Positions 16,309-24,922 are shown, counted from the stretch's first letter. The stretch: 32,029 nt of DNA from Desulforamulus aeronauticus DSM 10349 (GCF_900142375.1 NZ_FRAR01000035.1:1-32029), one strand, 5' to 3'. The notes: generated from the sequence alone by a model not told the origin. Made by a program: numbers and translations.

Positions 16309-17475
16309 ATGCCTGAAAATAATCTTTTACATATTAGTAAATTTGTGGCTCCCGAAGTGATTTTTGGCCTGGGAGCCCTTAGTCAGGTTGGCGAGAGCGC
16401 CTATCGTATTGGGATTACAAAGGCTTTTTTAGTGAGTGATCGGGGCGTTATGGAGGCTGGCTGGGTCGATAAAGCCCTGGCCTATTTAAAGGAACTAGGA
16501 ATTGATTCCTGCGTTTGGTACGACTTAACCACTAACCCAAAGGACACCGAAGTGGCTGTTGCGGCAGGGCAATATTTAGAAAGTGGTTGTGATGGTATTA
16601 TTGCCGTAGGGGGTGGTAGTCCCATCGATGTGGCTAAGGCTATTGCTATTTTGGCAACCAACGGTGGGCAGATTAAGGATTATGAGGGAGTGAATAAAAT
16701 TACTTCCCCGTTGCCCCCCATGGTAATTGTCTCCAGCACCGGTGGCTCCGGCGCTGAGGTATCTCAGTTTTCGATGATTGTCGAGAAAAAACGTCAAGTA
16801 AAAATGGCCATTATCTCGAAATCTCTAATTCCGGATATCGCCATTGTTGACCCGTTGTTGTTGCAGACCAAAAGTGCCAGATTAACCGCTGCCACTGGAG
16901 TGGATGCCCTTAGTCATGCCATTGAGGCTTATGTATCCTTGGCTGCCACCGCTCTAACAGATGTTCACGCTTTGGCAGCTATGCGTCTGATTGCTTCTAA
17001 TTTAAGGGAATCAGTGGCTTGCCGAACCAATTTGGAAGCTAAATCAGCTATGGCCATGGCTAGCCTGCAGGCCGGCCTAGCCTTCTCCAATGCCATTTTA
17101 GGAGCGACCCATGCCATGACGCACCAGGTGGACGGATTGTTAGATTTACACCATGGCGAGACCAACGGTATTTTAATGCCCTATGTAATGGAATTTAATA
17201 TGATTTCCTGTGGGGAAAAATTTGCTAATATTGCGGAGGCCCTTGGTGTACAAACCACCGGTTTGGGTAAATGGAAAGCAGCCGAGCGGGGTATTGTAGC
17301 CGTAAGGAAATTGTTTAGAGATATTGGTATCCCCCAGAGGCTTTCGGAAGTGGGGATGCGGGAGGAACATGTTCAAAAACTAAGTCAAAATGCCTTGAAA
17401 GATGCCTGCTTGGTAACCAACCCCAGGGATACCAGCGCGGCTGAAATTGAGGATTTGTACAGAAGAGCCCTGTAA
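16309..17475 (+). CDS. Iron-dependent alcohol dehydrogenase, second copy
   Basis: A 388-residue paralogue of the preceding dehydrogenase with the same layout: GGGSPID near residue 101, and iron ligands D199 and H203 (ATGVDALSHAIEAY), H268 (HAMTHQVDG) and H282 (LHHGETNG). The sequence has diverged widely, so the two enzymes probably differ in substrate or conditions. Codon use is less biased than in the first copy, suggesting lower expression. The ATG follows TAGGAGGGA. The sensor kinase begins 14 bases after its stop, so it is probably the first gene of a three-gene operon with the two-component system. That links its expression with the sensing of the same metabolite (inference). Confidence 0.92.
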   Translation: MPENNLLHISKFVAPEVIFGLGALSQVGESAYRIGITKAFLVSDRGVMEAGWVDKALAYLKELGIDSCVWYDLTTNPKDTEVAVAAGQYLESGCDGIIAVGGGSPIDVAKAIAILATNGGQIKDYEGVNKITSPLPPMVIVSSTGGSGAEVSQFSMIVEKKRQVKMAIISKSLIPDIAIVDPLLLQTKSARLTAATGVDALSHAIEAYVSLAATALTDVHALAAMRLIASNLRESVACRTNLEAKSAMAMASLQAGLAFSNAILGATHAMTHQVDGLLDLHHGETNGILMPYVMEFNMISCGEKFANIAEALGVQTTGLGKWKAAERGIVAVRKLFRDIGIPQRLSEVGMREEHVQKLSQNALKDACLVTNPRDTSAAEIEDLYRRAL

Positions 17476-17489
17476 GAAGGGGGAACAAC

Positions 17490-19157
17490 ATGTTTGATGA
17501 TAAACTCTCTATCATACAAAATCTTACCGGTGTAAACTCTTCTAAACTCAATTATTATTTAGAAGTTCAACGTTCCAACGAGCAGATCAAGATTCAGATC
17601 AATCGTTTGGAAATATTACACCAGTTAATTAAAGATATTAACATTGATATGTCCCTATCGGATATTGTCGAAAGGGTTTACAATCGATTACCTCAGGCGG
17701 TCCCCTGCAGTTTTTTGGGCTTAGCGCTAGCTGAGGGGGATTGTTTAGTGATGACGGCAGCTATTCCTGTGAATGCCAGTTTGGGACAGGCTCTACCCAA
17801 AACTTCCGTGCTGTGGCAGTCCTATACCGGCTGTCAACGGTTACTGTATAACGTAAATACCCGGCCGGAGCACATCTGCTCGCTGGTAGATGAACAGGAC
17901 CCGGTGGAAAGCTGGGGTCTTAAATCTATGGCCATGGTGCCCTTGCTGGTACGTCAAAGGGTTATTGGGGTGCTGATTGTCGGAGATAATCAAGCCTTTA
18001 CCTATGGTAACTCCGAGCTAAACTTTATAGAACAATTGGCGGATCAATTGGTTATTTGTATTGAGAATGCTAGACTATACAAAGAGGTTTCCAAAGGAAA
18101 ACAAGAATGGGAGGCTACCTTTACGGCGGTGCCGGACCCCATCTTTCTAATTGACAAAAATCATCATATTTTAAGGCATAACCTCCGAAACCAGGAACTG
18201 GCATTGATCACTGAGGAATTTGGCGATAGACAAAAATGCTACCGGATTCTCTGGAACCGTACCGCTCCCTGTGAAAATTGCTCTCTTCATGAGGTCCATC
18301 AGACGGGGCGGGGAGTTTACTGCCAAATTCAAAATGAAGGTGCTATTTTTGACGCCTTTTATTATCCCATGGTGGATTCCACTGGGGAGATCTACGCAGT
18401 AATCCTTCATTTAAAAGATGTGACTGAAAAGGTCAAAATGGAAGCTCAATTAATGCATTCAACGAAACTGGTAGCCATTGGTGAGATGGCGGCCGGGGTA
18501 GCCCATGAATTGAATAGTCCAATGACCGTTATTATCGGTACAGCCCAGATGATGCAACGTGATCTAGGAAATGATGATCCCCGGTCGGAATGGCTGGATG
18601 ATATTATTTCCTGTGGTATGCGGTGTAAAAAAATTATTCAAAACCTGCTATCCTTTTCCCGACAGGGTCAATTTTCCTTGAAAGAAACCAATATCAACGA
18701 TCAGGTAGAAAAGGTTTTAAGCTTAATTCATTATCAAATTAATCGGAACAACATTCAAATTATCAAAGGATTAGATCCTGCGTTACCCATCGTGATGGCT
18801 AATGGACATCAGTTACAACAAGTAGTCATTAACCTACTGTTAAATGCCAGGGATGCGCTGGAGGAACGGGATGGGGAAAAAGTAATTGGCATAACCACTG
18901 CGGTGCAGGATCACTGGGCGATAATTACCGTTAAGGATAATGGCTGTGGTATCCGGCCAGATTGTTTAACCAAAATATTTAACCCTTTTTACACCAGTAA
19001 AGAAGCCAGTAAAGGAACTGGATTGGGGCTTTCTGTTAGCTTAGGAATTGCCCAATCCCATGGAGGCACTCTGGAAGTAGAAAGTCAGCCAGGGGTTGGC
19101 AGTACCTTTAAATTCAAGTTACCACTAAAAGTTCCGGAGGTGAGAGCGAATGGGTGA
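17490..19157 (+). CDS. Soluble sensor histidine kinase (GAF-PAS-HisKA-HATPase)
   Basis: A 555-residue kinase without membrane helices, so it senses a cytoplasmic signal. A GAF domain covers about residues 40-200. A PAS domain follows (about 205-315) with a cysteine cluster C250, C261, C264 (CYRILWNRTAPCENC). HisKA carries the phospho-acceptor H339 (GVAHELNSPM), and the ATPase domain has an N box (INLLLNARDAL), a G1 box (KDNGCGI) and GTGLGLSV. It should phosphorylate D56 of the response regulator encoded next, whose start overlaps its stop by 8 bases. The cysteines could bind a metal or Fe-S cluster, or sense redox (inference). The ATG follows AAGGGGGAA. Confidence 0.92.
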   Translation: MFDDKLSIIQNLTGVNSSKLNYYLEVQRSNEQIKIQINRLEILHQLIKDINIDMSLSDIVERVYNRLPQAVPCSFLGLALAEGDCLVMTAAIPVNASLGQALPKTSVLWQSYTGCQRLLYNVNTRPEHICSLVDEQDPVESWGLKSMAMVPLLVRQRVIGVLIVGDNQAFTYGNSELNFIEQLADQLVICIENARLYKEVSKGKQEWEATFTAVPDPIFLIDKNHHILRHNLRNQELALITEEFGDRQKCYRILWNRTAPCENCSLHEVHQTGRGVYCQIQNEGAIFDAFYYPMVDSTGEIYAVILHLKDVTEKVKMEAQLMHSTKLVAIGEMAAGVAHELNSPMTVIIGTAQMMQRDLGNDDPRSEWLDDIISCGMRCKKIIQNLLSFSRQGQFSLKETNINDQVEKVLSLIHYQINRNNIQIIKGLDPALPIVMANGHQLQQVVINLLLNARDALEERDGEKVIGITTAVQDHWAIITVKDNGCGIRPDCLTKIFNPFYTSKEASKGTGLGLSVSLGIAQSHGGTLEVESQPGVGSTFKFKLPLKVPEVRANG

Positions 19158-20679
19158 TAACATGCCAGGAATCTTAATCATTGATGATGAGCAGCATGTA
19201 GGAACTTTCTTTAGCAGACTGTTACGTAGAAAAGGATACCATATTGGTGTAGCCAATTCCGGAGCCCAGGCTCATGAATTAATTGAGCGGGAAGCATTTG
19301 ATGTGGCTATGGTTGATTTAAAACTTCCGGATGCCGACGGACTCAACCTATTGCAGCATATAAAGAAAAAACAGCCCCAGTGTGAAGTGATTATTATGAC
19401 TGGATACAGCACCACTCGTACCGCTGTTAAGGCAATTCAATACGGTGCTTTTGATTATATAGAAAAACCCTTTGATGATATTGCCTTGGTGGAACAACTC
19501 ATTGAAAAAGCGTTTTCCTTTAGTAAGACCCTGGGACAACCGGGAAAGACCTATAGCTGGTCTAAGGTGGCTGAGGAAATTGGTTTTCAGGTGGGCCAAA
19601 CCCCCCAGATGACTAGCCTGGTATCCATTGCAGAGCGTATAGCGACCAAAGATATTAACGTTTTAATTCATGGCGAAACGGGTACCGGGAAAGAAGTGCT
19701 GGCCAAGTTTGTTCATGCCGCCAGCCATCGCAGAGACAACCCCTTTTTAGCTATCAACTGCGGAGCACTGCCAGAAAACCTCTTGGAAAGTGAGTTATTT
19801 GGACATGAAAGAGGCTCCTTTACAGGAGCCAGTGTACAAAGAAAGGGAATTTTTGAATTAGCTAATAATGGAACCTTGTTTTTAGATGAAATTGGAGAAG
19901 CCAGTTTGGCGATACAAGTAAAATTACTGCGAGTGTTGGAAACGGGTGAATTTTTACGGGTAGGTGGCGAAAAACCGGTTAAGACCAACGTTAGAATCAT
20001 TGCTGCTACCAACGTAAATTTAGAAGAAGCAGTAAGCCAAAAAGCTTTCCGAGAGGATTTGTTCTACCGCTTAGATGTAATTCGGCTAGAATTGCCCCCA
20101 CTTCGAGAAAGAAAAGAAGATATTCCCCACTTGGTGGAGTATTTTATGCAGCGTTTTCTTGATCGGAATGCTGGTCCGATGCCAGTTTTTTCTACCTCCT
20201 GTATGGAAGCCATGTTGAACTATCACTGGCCTGGCAATATCCGTGAGTTAGCCAATTCAGTGGAACAGGCTCTGGCTTTGTGTGAAGGGAATACGATCTT
20301 GCCGGAACATCTGGCCGGAAAATTTAACGGCCAACCGCTAGACATTGTCAAGGCAGATAGTAGCGAACAGCAACCAGCGGGTAGCCCCAATGCGGAGTTA
20401 CTAAACGTCCAAGTGGAGGACCTTGGGGGGCTGGCTGATGAGAAGTTAGTTGATTTATATCTACAGGTAGAGGACCTGTACCGTGCTTTACACCGGGTGA
20501 TGGCTCAAAAAGGATTAACCACGGCATTTCCGATTTCCATGCAAGAGATGGAAGCGCGGGCCATTAAAGAAACCCTCGATTTTTTTAACGGCAATGTCAG
20601 TATGACTGCCCGTGTGCTAGGGATCGGCAGAAATACTCTTTATCGTAAAGCCAAGGAATATAACATCAATATTCTTTAA
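19150..20679 (+). CDS. Sigma-54-dependent response regulator (NtrC family)
   Basis: A 509-residue activator with all three NtrC parts. The receiver domain has D12, D13 and phospho-acceptor D56 (VDLKLPDADG). The AAA+ domain has Walker A GETGTGKE at 175-182 and the sigma-54 contact loop GSFTGA at 222-227 (Ser in place of the more common Ala). The C-terminal Fis-type helix-turn-helix reads MTARVLGIGRNTLYRKAKEY. It is translationally coupled to the kinase. The perfect sigma-54 promoter upstream of the first adh gene is the only one I found in the window and is its likely target. The TGTTCAA repeats at 14702-14726 are candidate binding sites. Confidence 0.95.
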   Translation: MGDNMPGILIIDDEQHVGTFFSRLLRRKGYHIGVANSGAQAHELIEREAFDVAMVDLKLPDADGLNLLQHIKKKQPQCEVIIMTGYSTTRTAVKAIQYGAFDYIEKPFDDIALVEQLIEKAFSFSKTLGQPGKTYSWSKVAEEIGFQVGQTPQMTSLVSIAERIATKDINVLIHGETGTGKEVLAKFVHAASHRRDNPFLAINCGALPENLLESELFGHERGSFTGASVQRKGIFELANNGTLFLDEIGEASLAIQVKLLRVLETGEFLRVGGEKPVKTNVRIIAATNVNLEEAVSQKAFREDLFYRLDVIRLELPPLRERKEDIPHLVEYFMQRFLDRNAGPMPVFSTSCMEAMLNYHWPGNIRELANSVEQALALCEGNTILPEHLAGKFNGQPLDIVKADSSEQQPAGSPNAELLNVQVEDLGGLADEKLVDLYLQVEDLYRALHRVMAQKGLTTAFPISMQEMEARAIKETLDFFNGNVSMTARVLGIGRNTLYRKAKEYNINIL

Positions 20680-20684
20680 GAAAT

Positions 20685-20718
20685 AAAAAAGTATGGAAAT
20701 AGAGTCCCATACTTTTTT
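20685..20718. terminator. Bidirectional terminator
   Basis: AAAAAAGTATGG and CCATACTTTTTT form a symmetrical hairpin between the convergent response-regulator and MoaD-like genes, with T-runs in both directions. Confidence 0.9.
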
Positions 20719-20725
20719 ACCTACC

Positions 20726-21007
20726 CTATGCTTCCTTACCCACGATTCCCAAAATAACCCGATAGGGTCCCGGAGTTCCCGGAGGTAAAATGGCTACTCT
20801 GTCCCCGGGTTTGATTAACTGTTTCATACTACAGACGGTACCATTGACCATAACAGCTTCAACATCTTCAGGATTAAGTTCTAATGCCTGGATTAACTGC
20901 TTGCCGGTCAAGCCATCATTTACCTCAAAATAGTCGGGAAAGCCGAGACCCTTTTCTTTGAAAACATGATGGAGTTTCGCAAAACCCCGTAATTCGATGG
21001 TACCCAA
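20726..21007 (-). CDS. MoaD/ThiS-like ubiquitin-fold protein without C-terminal Gly-Gly
   Basis: A 93-residue beta-grasp protein related to MoaD (IELRGFAKLHHVF near the start, LVNG-like VMVNGTVCSMKQLIKPGDRV, then AILPPGTPGPYRVI). True MoaD ends at Gly-Gly, which is activated by MoeB and carries the sulfur for the pterin dithiolene. Here the chain continues past PPGTPGP and ends GIVGKEA, so it cannot act as a usual sulfur carrier unless it is trimmed. It may be a structural or regulatory partner of AOR, which starts divergently 354 bases away. The start is an ATG; GGAGTGATCGGCTTTGGGT just upstream contains a plausible ribosome site. Confidence 0.75.
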   Translation of the reverse strand: MGTIELRGFAKLHHVFKEKGLGFPDYFEVNDGLTGKQLIQALELNPEDVEAVMVNGTVCSMKQLIKPGDRVAILPPGTPGPYRVILGIVGKEA

Positions 21008-21106
21008 AGCCGATCACTCCTTTTTATACTATTCTAAAGAAAAAGAGTAGCAATATCGAGTCCCAATTTAGTAGGCAAATCCACCCGTGATATACTGTTA
21101 TCATTG

Positions 21107-21124
21107 AAGTGTTTTGGTACACTT
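21107..21124. promoter_or_regulatory. Dyad, possible operator upstream of AOR
   Basis: AAGTGT, TTTGGT, ACACTT is an exact 6-bp inverted repeat in the divergent spacer. It could bind a regulator of AOR or of the MoaD-like gene. Confidence 0.35.
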
Positions 21125-21203
21125 GTGCCGCTTTAGAACGATACGTGTGTTTTTATGAAACAATTGCTTCTTTATAGAGGTAGATTAGCTAGGTACATAT
21201 TTT

Positions 21204-21230
21204 GCATAATGAGAGTTCATTATGCTTTTT
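21204..21230 (+). terminator. Terminator-like hairpin in the AOR upstream region
   Basis: GCATAATGA (21204-21212) and TCATTATGC (21217-21225) pair perfectly around GAGT, followed by TTTTT. It lies about 130 bases upstream of the AOR start codon. If transcription begins before it, it would attenuate AOR; otherwise it may be a DNA operator. Confidence 0.5.
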
Positions 21231-21361
21231 AAAAATATTCGGAATAAGGGGGAATGCTAAAAGTATTACAAATATATAAAAACAGCAGGAATATTTAAAG
21301 GTTTTATCAAATTATTTTGTAGTCGAAGTTTTTGTTGACTATCAAATCAAGGAGGGATAAC

Positions 21362-23092
21362 ATGCCTAAGTTTTTAAGAATTGACATGACCAACCAACAG
21401 CTGAAATGGGAAGAATGTCCTGAAAAGTATCTGCCTCTTGGTGGACGGGCACTGACTTCACAATTTGTTTTGGATGAAGTTCCCGCTACCTGCCATCCCC
21501 TGGGCGAGTTTAACAAAATAGTGATCGCCCCTGGTTTATTATCTGGTACCAATGCACCTTCTTCCGGCCGTTTGTCCGTAGGTGCGAAAAGCCCCTTAAC
21601 CGGCGGTATCAAGGAATCTAATGCCGGCGGTATCTGCTCACAGAAGATTGCCAACTTGGATATCAAAGCCATTGTTGTAGAAGGACTCCCGAAGGAAAAG
21701 GGTTTCTGGATGGTCAAGATATCTCCTGAAGGTGCCGAAATTCTACCTGCAGATGACTTGGCGGGTAAAGGTACCTATGAAGTAACTGAAATTCTACTTG
21801 AGCGCTATGGCAAAAAAGTGGGTGTTATCACCATTGGTCCCGCTGGCGAAATGCTATTAGCCGGTGCCGGTGTTACCAATAACGATAGCGACGGGAACTC
21901 CAGCCGTTATGCAGGTCGTGGTGGTTTGGGTGCCGTGATGGGTTCCAAAGGCTTAAAGGCTATTGTGGTGGATGCGCCGAAAACCTTTGACGTGCCTGTT
22001 AAGGATAAAGAACGTTTCTCCGCAGCAGCTAAGAAATTTGCCAAGATCCTGATGGATCACCCTGTTTGCGGTGAAGGTTTACCGGCCTTTGGTACCAACG
22101 TTCTGATGAATATTATTAACGAGGCTGGCACGCTGCCTGTGCGTAACTTTAGCAACAACGGCCGTTTTGATCTTGCCAATAACGTAGGCGGTGAAACTCT
22201 GGCTGAAGTGGCCAAGGCCCGTGGTGGTAAAGCTACCCACGCTTGTCACCCTGGTTGCGTAATGCGTTGCTCGAACGTTTATCCGATGCCCGACGGTAAA
22301 GTATGCTCCCCCATCGAGTATGAAACCGCCTGGTGCTTTGGTCCTAACTTAGAAATCAGTGATCTGGATGTTGTGGCTAAACTGAACTACCTGTGCAACG
22401 ATATCGGTCTGGATACCATTGAAATGGGTGTTGCTTTAGGCGTTCTGATGGATGCCGGTGTCATACCCTTTGGTGATGCAGCAGCAGCTATCAAGGCCCT
22501 GGAAGAAGTAGGCCAAGGTACTCCCGCTGGCCGTATTTTAGGTAACGGTTCTGTATTTGTTGGGAAAGCCTATGGTGTAACCCGCGTTCCTGCCGTAAAG
22601 GGTCAAGGAATTCCTGCTTACGATCCCAGATCCTGCAAAGGTAACGGTGTTACTTATGCCACCACCCCCATGGGCGGCGACCATACTGCCGGTTATGCTG
22701 TAACCTCTAACATTCTGAAAGTAGGCGGCTTTGTAGATCCCACCAAAGCTGAAGGTCAGGTGGATCTATCCAGAAACCTACAGATTGCCACTGCAGCTGT
22801 AGATGCTACCGGACTTTGCCTGTTCGTAGCCTTTGCTGTACTGGATAATCCCGAAGGTCTACCTACCGTTGTAGAAATGTTGAATGCTCAGTATGGCCTA
22901 AGCTTAACGGTTGATAACGTAGTAGAACTTGGTCAGAGCATCCTGAAAGTTGAACGTGAGTTTAACGCTAAGGCGGGTTTCACCAAGGCTGATGATCGTC
23001 TGCCGGAGTTCTTCTATACCAATAAGCTGGCTCCTCATGGCACCACATTTGATATTAGTGATGAGGAATTAGACACAGTATTTAATTTCTAG
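21362..23092 (+). CDS. aor: Tungsten-dependent aldehyde:ferredoxin oxidoreductase
   Basis: A 576-residue AOR that oxidises aldehydes to carboxylic acids and reduces ferredoxin using a tungsten-bispyranopterin and a [4Fe-4S] cluster. The N-terminal domain has GGRALTSQFVLDEV, APGLLSGTNAPSSGRLSVGA and the SPLTGGIKESNAGG pterin-binding region. Cluster cysteines are C295, C299 and C303 (ACHPGCVMRC) plus C486 in DATGLC. The first two are spaced CX3C rather than the CX2C of the Pyrococcus enzyme. The ATG at 21362 follows AAGGAGGGA; an upstream TTG at 21332 overlaps that site. Codon use is highly biased, as in the first adh gene, suggesting abundant protein. MoaD, tungstate transport and pterin synthesis genes follow on the same strand, which supports tungsten as the metal. 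Confidence 0.95.
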   Translation: MPKFLRIDMTNQQLKWEECPEKYLPLGGRALTSQFVLDEVPATCHPLGEFNKIVIAPGLLSGTNAPSSGRLSVGAKSPLTGGIKESNAGGICSQKIANLDIKAIVVEGLPKEKGFWMVKISPEGAEILPADDLAGKGTYEVTEILLERYGKKVGVITIGPAGEMLLAGAGVTNNDSDGNSSRYAGRGGLGAVMGSKGLKAIVVDAPKTFDVPVKDKERFSAAAKKFAKILMDHPVCGEGLPAFGTNVLMNIINEAGTLPVRNFSNNGRFDLANNVGGETLAEVAKARGGKATHACHPGCVMRCSNVYPMPDGKVCSPIEYETAWCFGPNLEISDLDVVAKLNYLCNDIGLDTIEMGVALGVLMDAGVIPFGDAAAAIKALEEVGQGTPAGRILGNGSVFVGKAYGVTRVPAVKGQGIPAYDPRSCKGNGVTYATTPMGGDHTAGYAVTSNILKVGGFVDPTKAEGQVDLSRNLQIATAAVDATGLCLFVAFAVLDNPEGLPTVVEMLNAQYGLSLTVDNVVELGQSILKVEREFNAKAGFTKADDRLPEFFYTNKLAPHGTTFDISDEELDTVFNF

Positions 23093-23141
23093 ATTGTTGC
23101 CAGACTATTTGTAGTATAATGAACTACGAGGTGACCTGGAC

Positions 23142-23378
23142 ATGTCGATTGAGTTAAGGGTATATACAGGCCTGGAAAAATATACCGGGACCCGTTACGG
23201 GGAACTAATTAAACTGGAGTTGGCTGAAGGCACGACCATTCGGGAACTTATAGAGCAATATAAAATTCCCGAGCAAGAGGTTTTTAGCTCTCTGGTCAAC
23301 GGACTGCATAAATCCTTAGACACCGTTTTACAAGATGGTGACCGAGTTGCTCTGTTTCCGCCAGTTGGCGGCGGCTAA
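23142..23378 (+). CDS. moaD: MoaD-type sulfur carrier protein
   Basis: A 78-residue ubiquitin-fold protein ending in VALFPPVGGG, the classic MoaD C-terminus. The terminal Gly is adenylated by MoeB and converted to thiocarboxylate, and supplies sulfur for molybdopterin. It lies 49 bases after AOR and probably shares its transcript; the association of AOR with its own MoaD is common in anaerobes. The ATG follows GAGGTGA. The MobB-MoeB fusion at 26806 is its likely activator. Confidence 0.9.
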   Translation: MSIELRVYTGLEKYTGTRYGELIKLELAEGTTIRELIEQYKIPEQEVFSSLVNGLHKSLDTVLQDGDRVALFPPVGGG

Positions 23379-23396
23379 CTATATTAGGGAAGTCAG

Positions 23397-23419
23397 GGGC
23401 AGGGGAAATCCCTCTGCCC
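23397..23419 (+). other. GC-rich hairpin between moaD and tupB
   Basis: GGGCAG (23397-23402) pairs with CTGCCC (23414-23419), with an inner GGG/CCC helix and one bulged base. No T-run follows, so it looks more like an mRNA processing or stability element than a terminator. Just after it, CGTTATG-N10-CATAATG forms an imperfect dyad. Confidence 0.4.
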
Positions 23420-23471
23420 AACCTCAAAGGTACGTTATGCTTTATTAAACATAATGGCGGTGAGTTAGTTA

Positions 23472-24170
23472 GTGGAAGTATTTTGGCAAGGGTTAATCAT
23501 TGCGATCCAACTTCTTTTAGCAGGGGACAAAGAAATTATCGAAATTGCTTTATTAACCTTGAAGGTTTCCGGTACGGCCACTCTCATTGCTGTGTTTATA
23601 GGTGTACCGATGGGCTTTTTCCTGGCCCTGACTTCCTTCCCTGGAAGAAATTTTATGGTCAGTGTTGTGAATTTTGGTATGGGTTTACCACCGGTAGTGG
23701 TAGGCTTAATGGTATGGATTCTCTTGAGTCGGTATGGCCCCTTAGGAATCCTAGGGTTGCTTTATACACCGACAGCTATGATTATTGCGCAGGGTATTAT
23801 CGCCTTTCCCATTGTCACAGGCTTTACCCTGGCCGCCTTTCAACAGCTGCATCCTAAATTAAGACTACAAATCTTGTCCTTGGGTGCTTCTAGGTGGCAA
23901 TTATTGTGGTTAATGGCCAGGGAAGCTCGGCTGGGTCTGCTGGCGGCGGTAATGGCCGGTTTTGGCGGCGCAGTATCGGAGGTAGGAGCCTCAATGATGG
24001 TAGGCGGCAATTTAGTTGGTTACACCCGGGCACTGACCACAGCAACAGTGCTGGCGGTGAATAAAGGGCAACAGGAGCTAGGCATGGCTTTAAGCCTTAT
24101 TTTATTACTTCTAGCCTTTACTGTAACGGCAGTTTTAACCATAGCCCAACAACGGGGGAGGTGTCCGTAG
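23472..24170 (+). CDS. tupB: Tungstate ABC transporter permease (TupB-like)
   Basis: A 232-residue membrane permease with about five helices. It carries the cytoplasmic EAA-type loop (LRLQILSLGASRWQLLWLMA) and a GAVSEVGASMMVGGN segment typical of the TupB/WtpB-like tungstate permeases. It imports tungstate together with TupC, encoded one base after its stop codon. The start is GTG with a weak GGCGGTGAG ribosome site. Position between AOR/MoaD and MoaA strongly favours tungstate over sulfate or other oxyanions. The substrate-binding protein TupA is not in the window. Confidence 0.88.
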   Translation: MEVFWQGLIIAIQLLLAGDKEIIEIALLTLKVSGTATLIAVFIGVPMGFFLALTSFPGRNFMVSVVNFGMGLPPVVVGLMVWILLSRYGPLGILGLLYTPTAMIIAQGIIAFPIVTGFTLAAFQQLHPKLRLQILSLGASRWQLLWLMAREARLGLLAAVMAGFGGAVSEVGASMMVGGNLVGYTRALTTATVLAVNKGQQELGMALSLILLLLAFTVTAVLTIAQQRGRCP

Positions 24171-24171
24171 G

Positions 24172-24906
24172 TTGTCAATCTTAGTGGCAGAGGATATTAC
24201 GTTTATTAAAAATGGCCGCACCATTTTGGATATAGATCATTTTTCCTTAAATGAGGGAGAAGTAACGGCTCTCATCGGCGTGAACGGTGCAGGAAAAACT
24301 TCTCTGATGCAAATACTAGCCTTGTTACAACAGCCCACCTCTGGCAGAGTTGTTTTTCAGGGGAAAATAGCCAACAAAAAAAATCTGAGAGAGCTGCGGC
24401 ATCGAATGGCTTTTGTGTTTCAACAGCCGCTACTTTTGGACATGACCGTTCGGCAAAATATTGCTATGGGACTTCGCATAAGAAAATTAGCTAAGCAAGA
24501 AATAGAGGGACGGGTAAATCTATGGCTGGAAAAGCTAGGCATATCACACCTAGCCGATGGCCCGGTGCGCTTTCTCTCCGGCGGTGAAGCCCAGAGAGTG
24601 AGTATTGCCCGGGCGTTAGCATTACAGCCGGAGGTCTTATTTTTGGATGAGCCCTTTACCGGGCTGGACAGCCCTACCCGGGGGCAATTGCTGCTAGATA
24701 TCGCCGGCTTGCTGCATGGCACAAAAATTGCTACATTATTTGTTACCCATGACTATGCAGAAATACCGCATCTGGCGCATCGATTGTCGGTATTAGATCA
24801 GGGAAGAGTTATTCAAACCGGGACACCAGAGGAAATCTATCAGAATCCCAGCAACCAGGTGGTTGTTCGCTTGCTACAATGGATACCTATGAAACACATT
24901 TCTTAA
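24172..24906 (+). CDS. tupC: Tungstate ABC transporter ATP-binding protein (TupC-like)
   Basis: A 244-residue ABC ATPase with Walker A GVNGAGKT (36-43), Q loop (VFQQPLLL), signature LSGGEAQR, Walker B VLFLDEP and switch His in FVTHDYAE. It energises the TupB permease. The start is TTG one base past the tupB stop, with GGGAGGTG upstream inside tupB. It lacks the C-terminal TOBE-like regulatory domain found in ModC, which fits TupC-type proteins. Confidence 0.9.
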   Translation: MSILVAEDITFIKNGRTILDIDHFSLNEGEVTALIGVNGAGKTSLMQILALLQQPTSGRVVFQGKIANKKNLRELRHRMAFVFQQPLLLDMTVRQNIAMGLRIRKLAKQEIEGRVNLWLEKLGISHLADGPVRFLSGGEAQRVSIARALALQPEVLFLDEPFTGLDSPTRGQLLLDIAGLLHGTKIATLFVTHDYAEIPHLAHRLSVLDQGRVIQTGTPEEIYQNPSNQVVVRLLQWIPMKHIS

Positions 24907-24922
24907 CCGAGGGGGTAAAGGA

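Larger units (their letters stand above)
21008..21361. other. AT-rich control region upstream of AOR
   Basis: There is no gene in this 354-base spacer. It holds a 6-bp dyad AAGTGT-N6-ACACTT (21107-21124), a 9-bp perfect hairpin with T-run (21204-21230), and AAGGAGGGA before the AOR start. No convincing housekeeping promoter or complete sigma-54 promoter was found. Confidence 0.5.

Noticed and set aside
21115-21130. Sigma-54-like TGGTAC...TGCC upstream of aor
   Set aside because: The distance between the GG and GC elements is one base short and TGGTAC departs from TGGCAC, so it should not be recognised.
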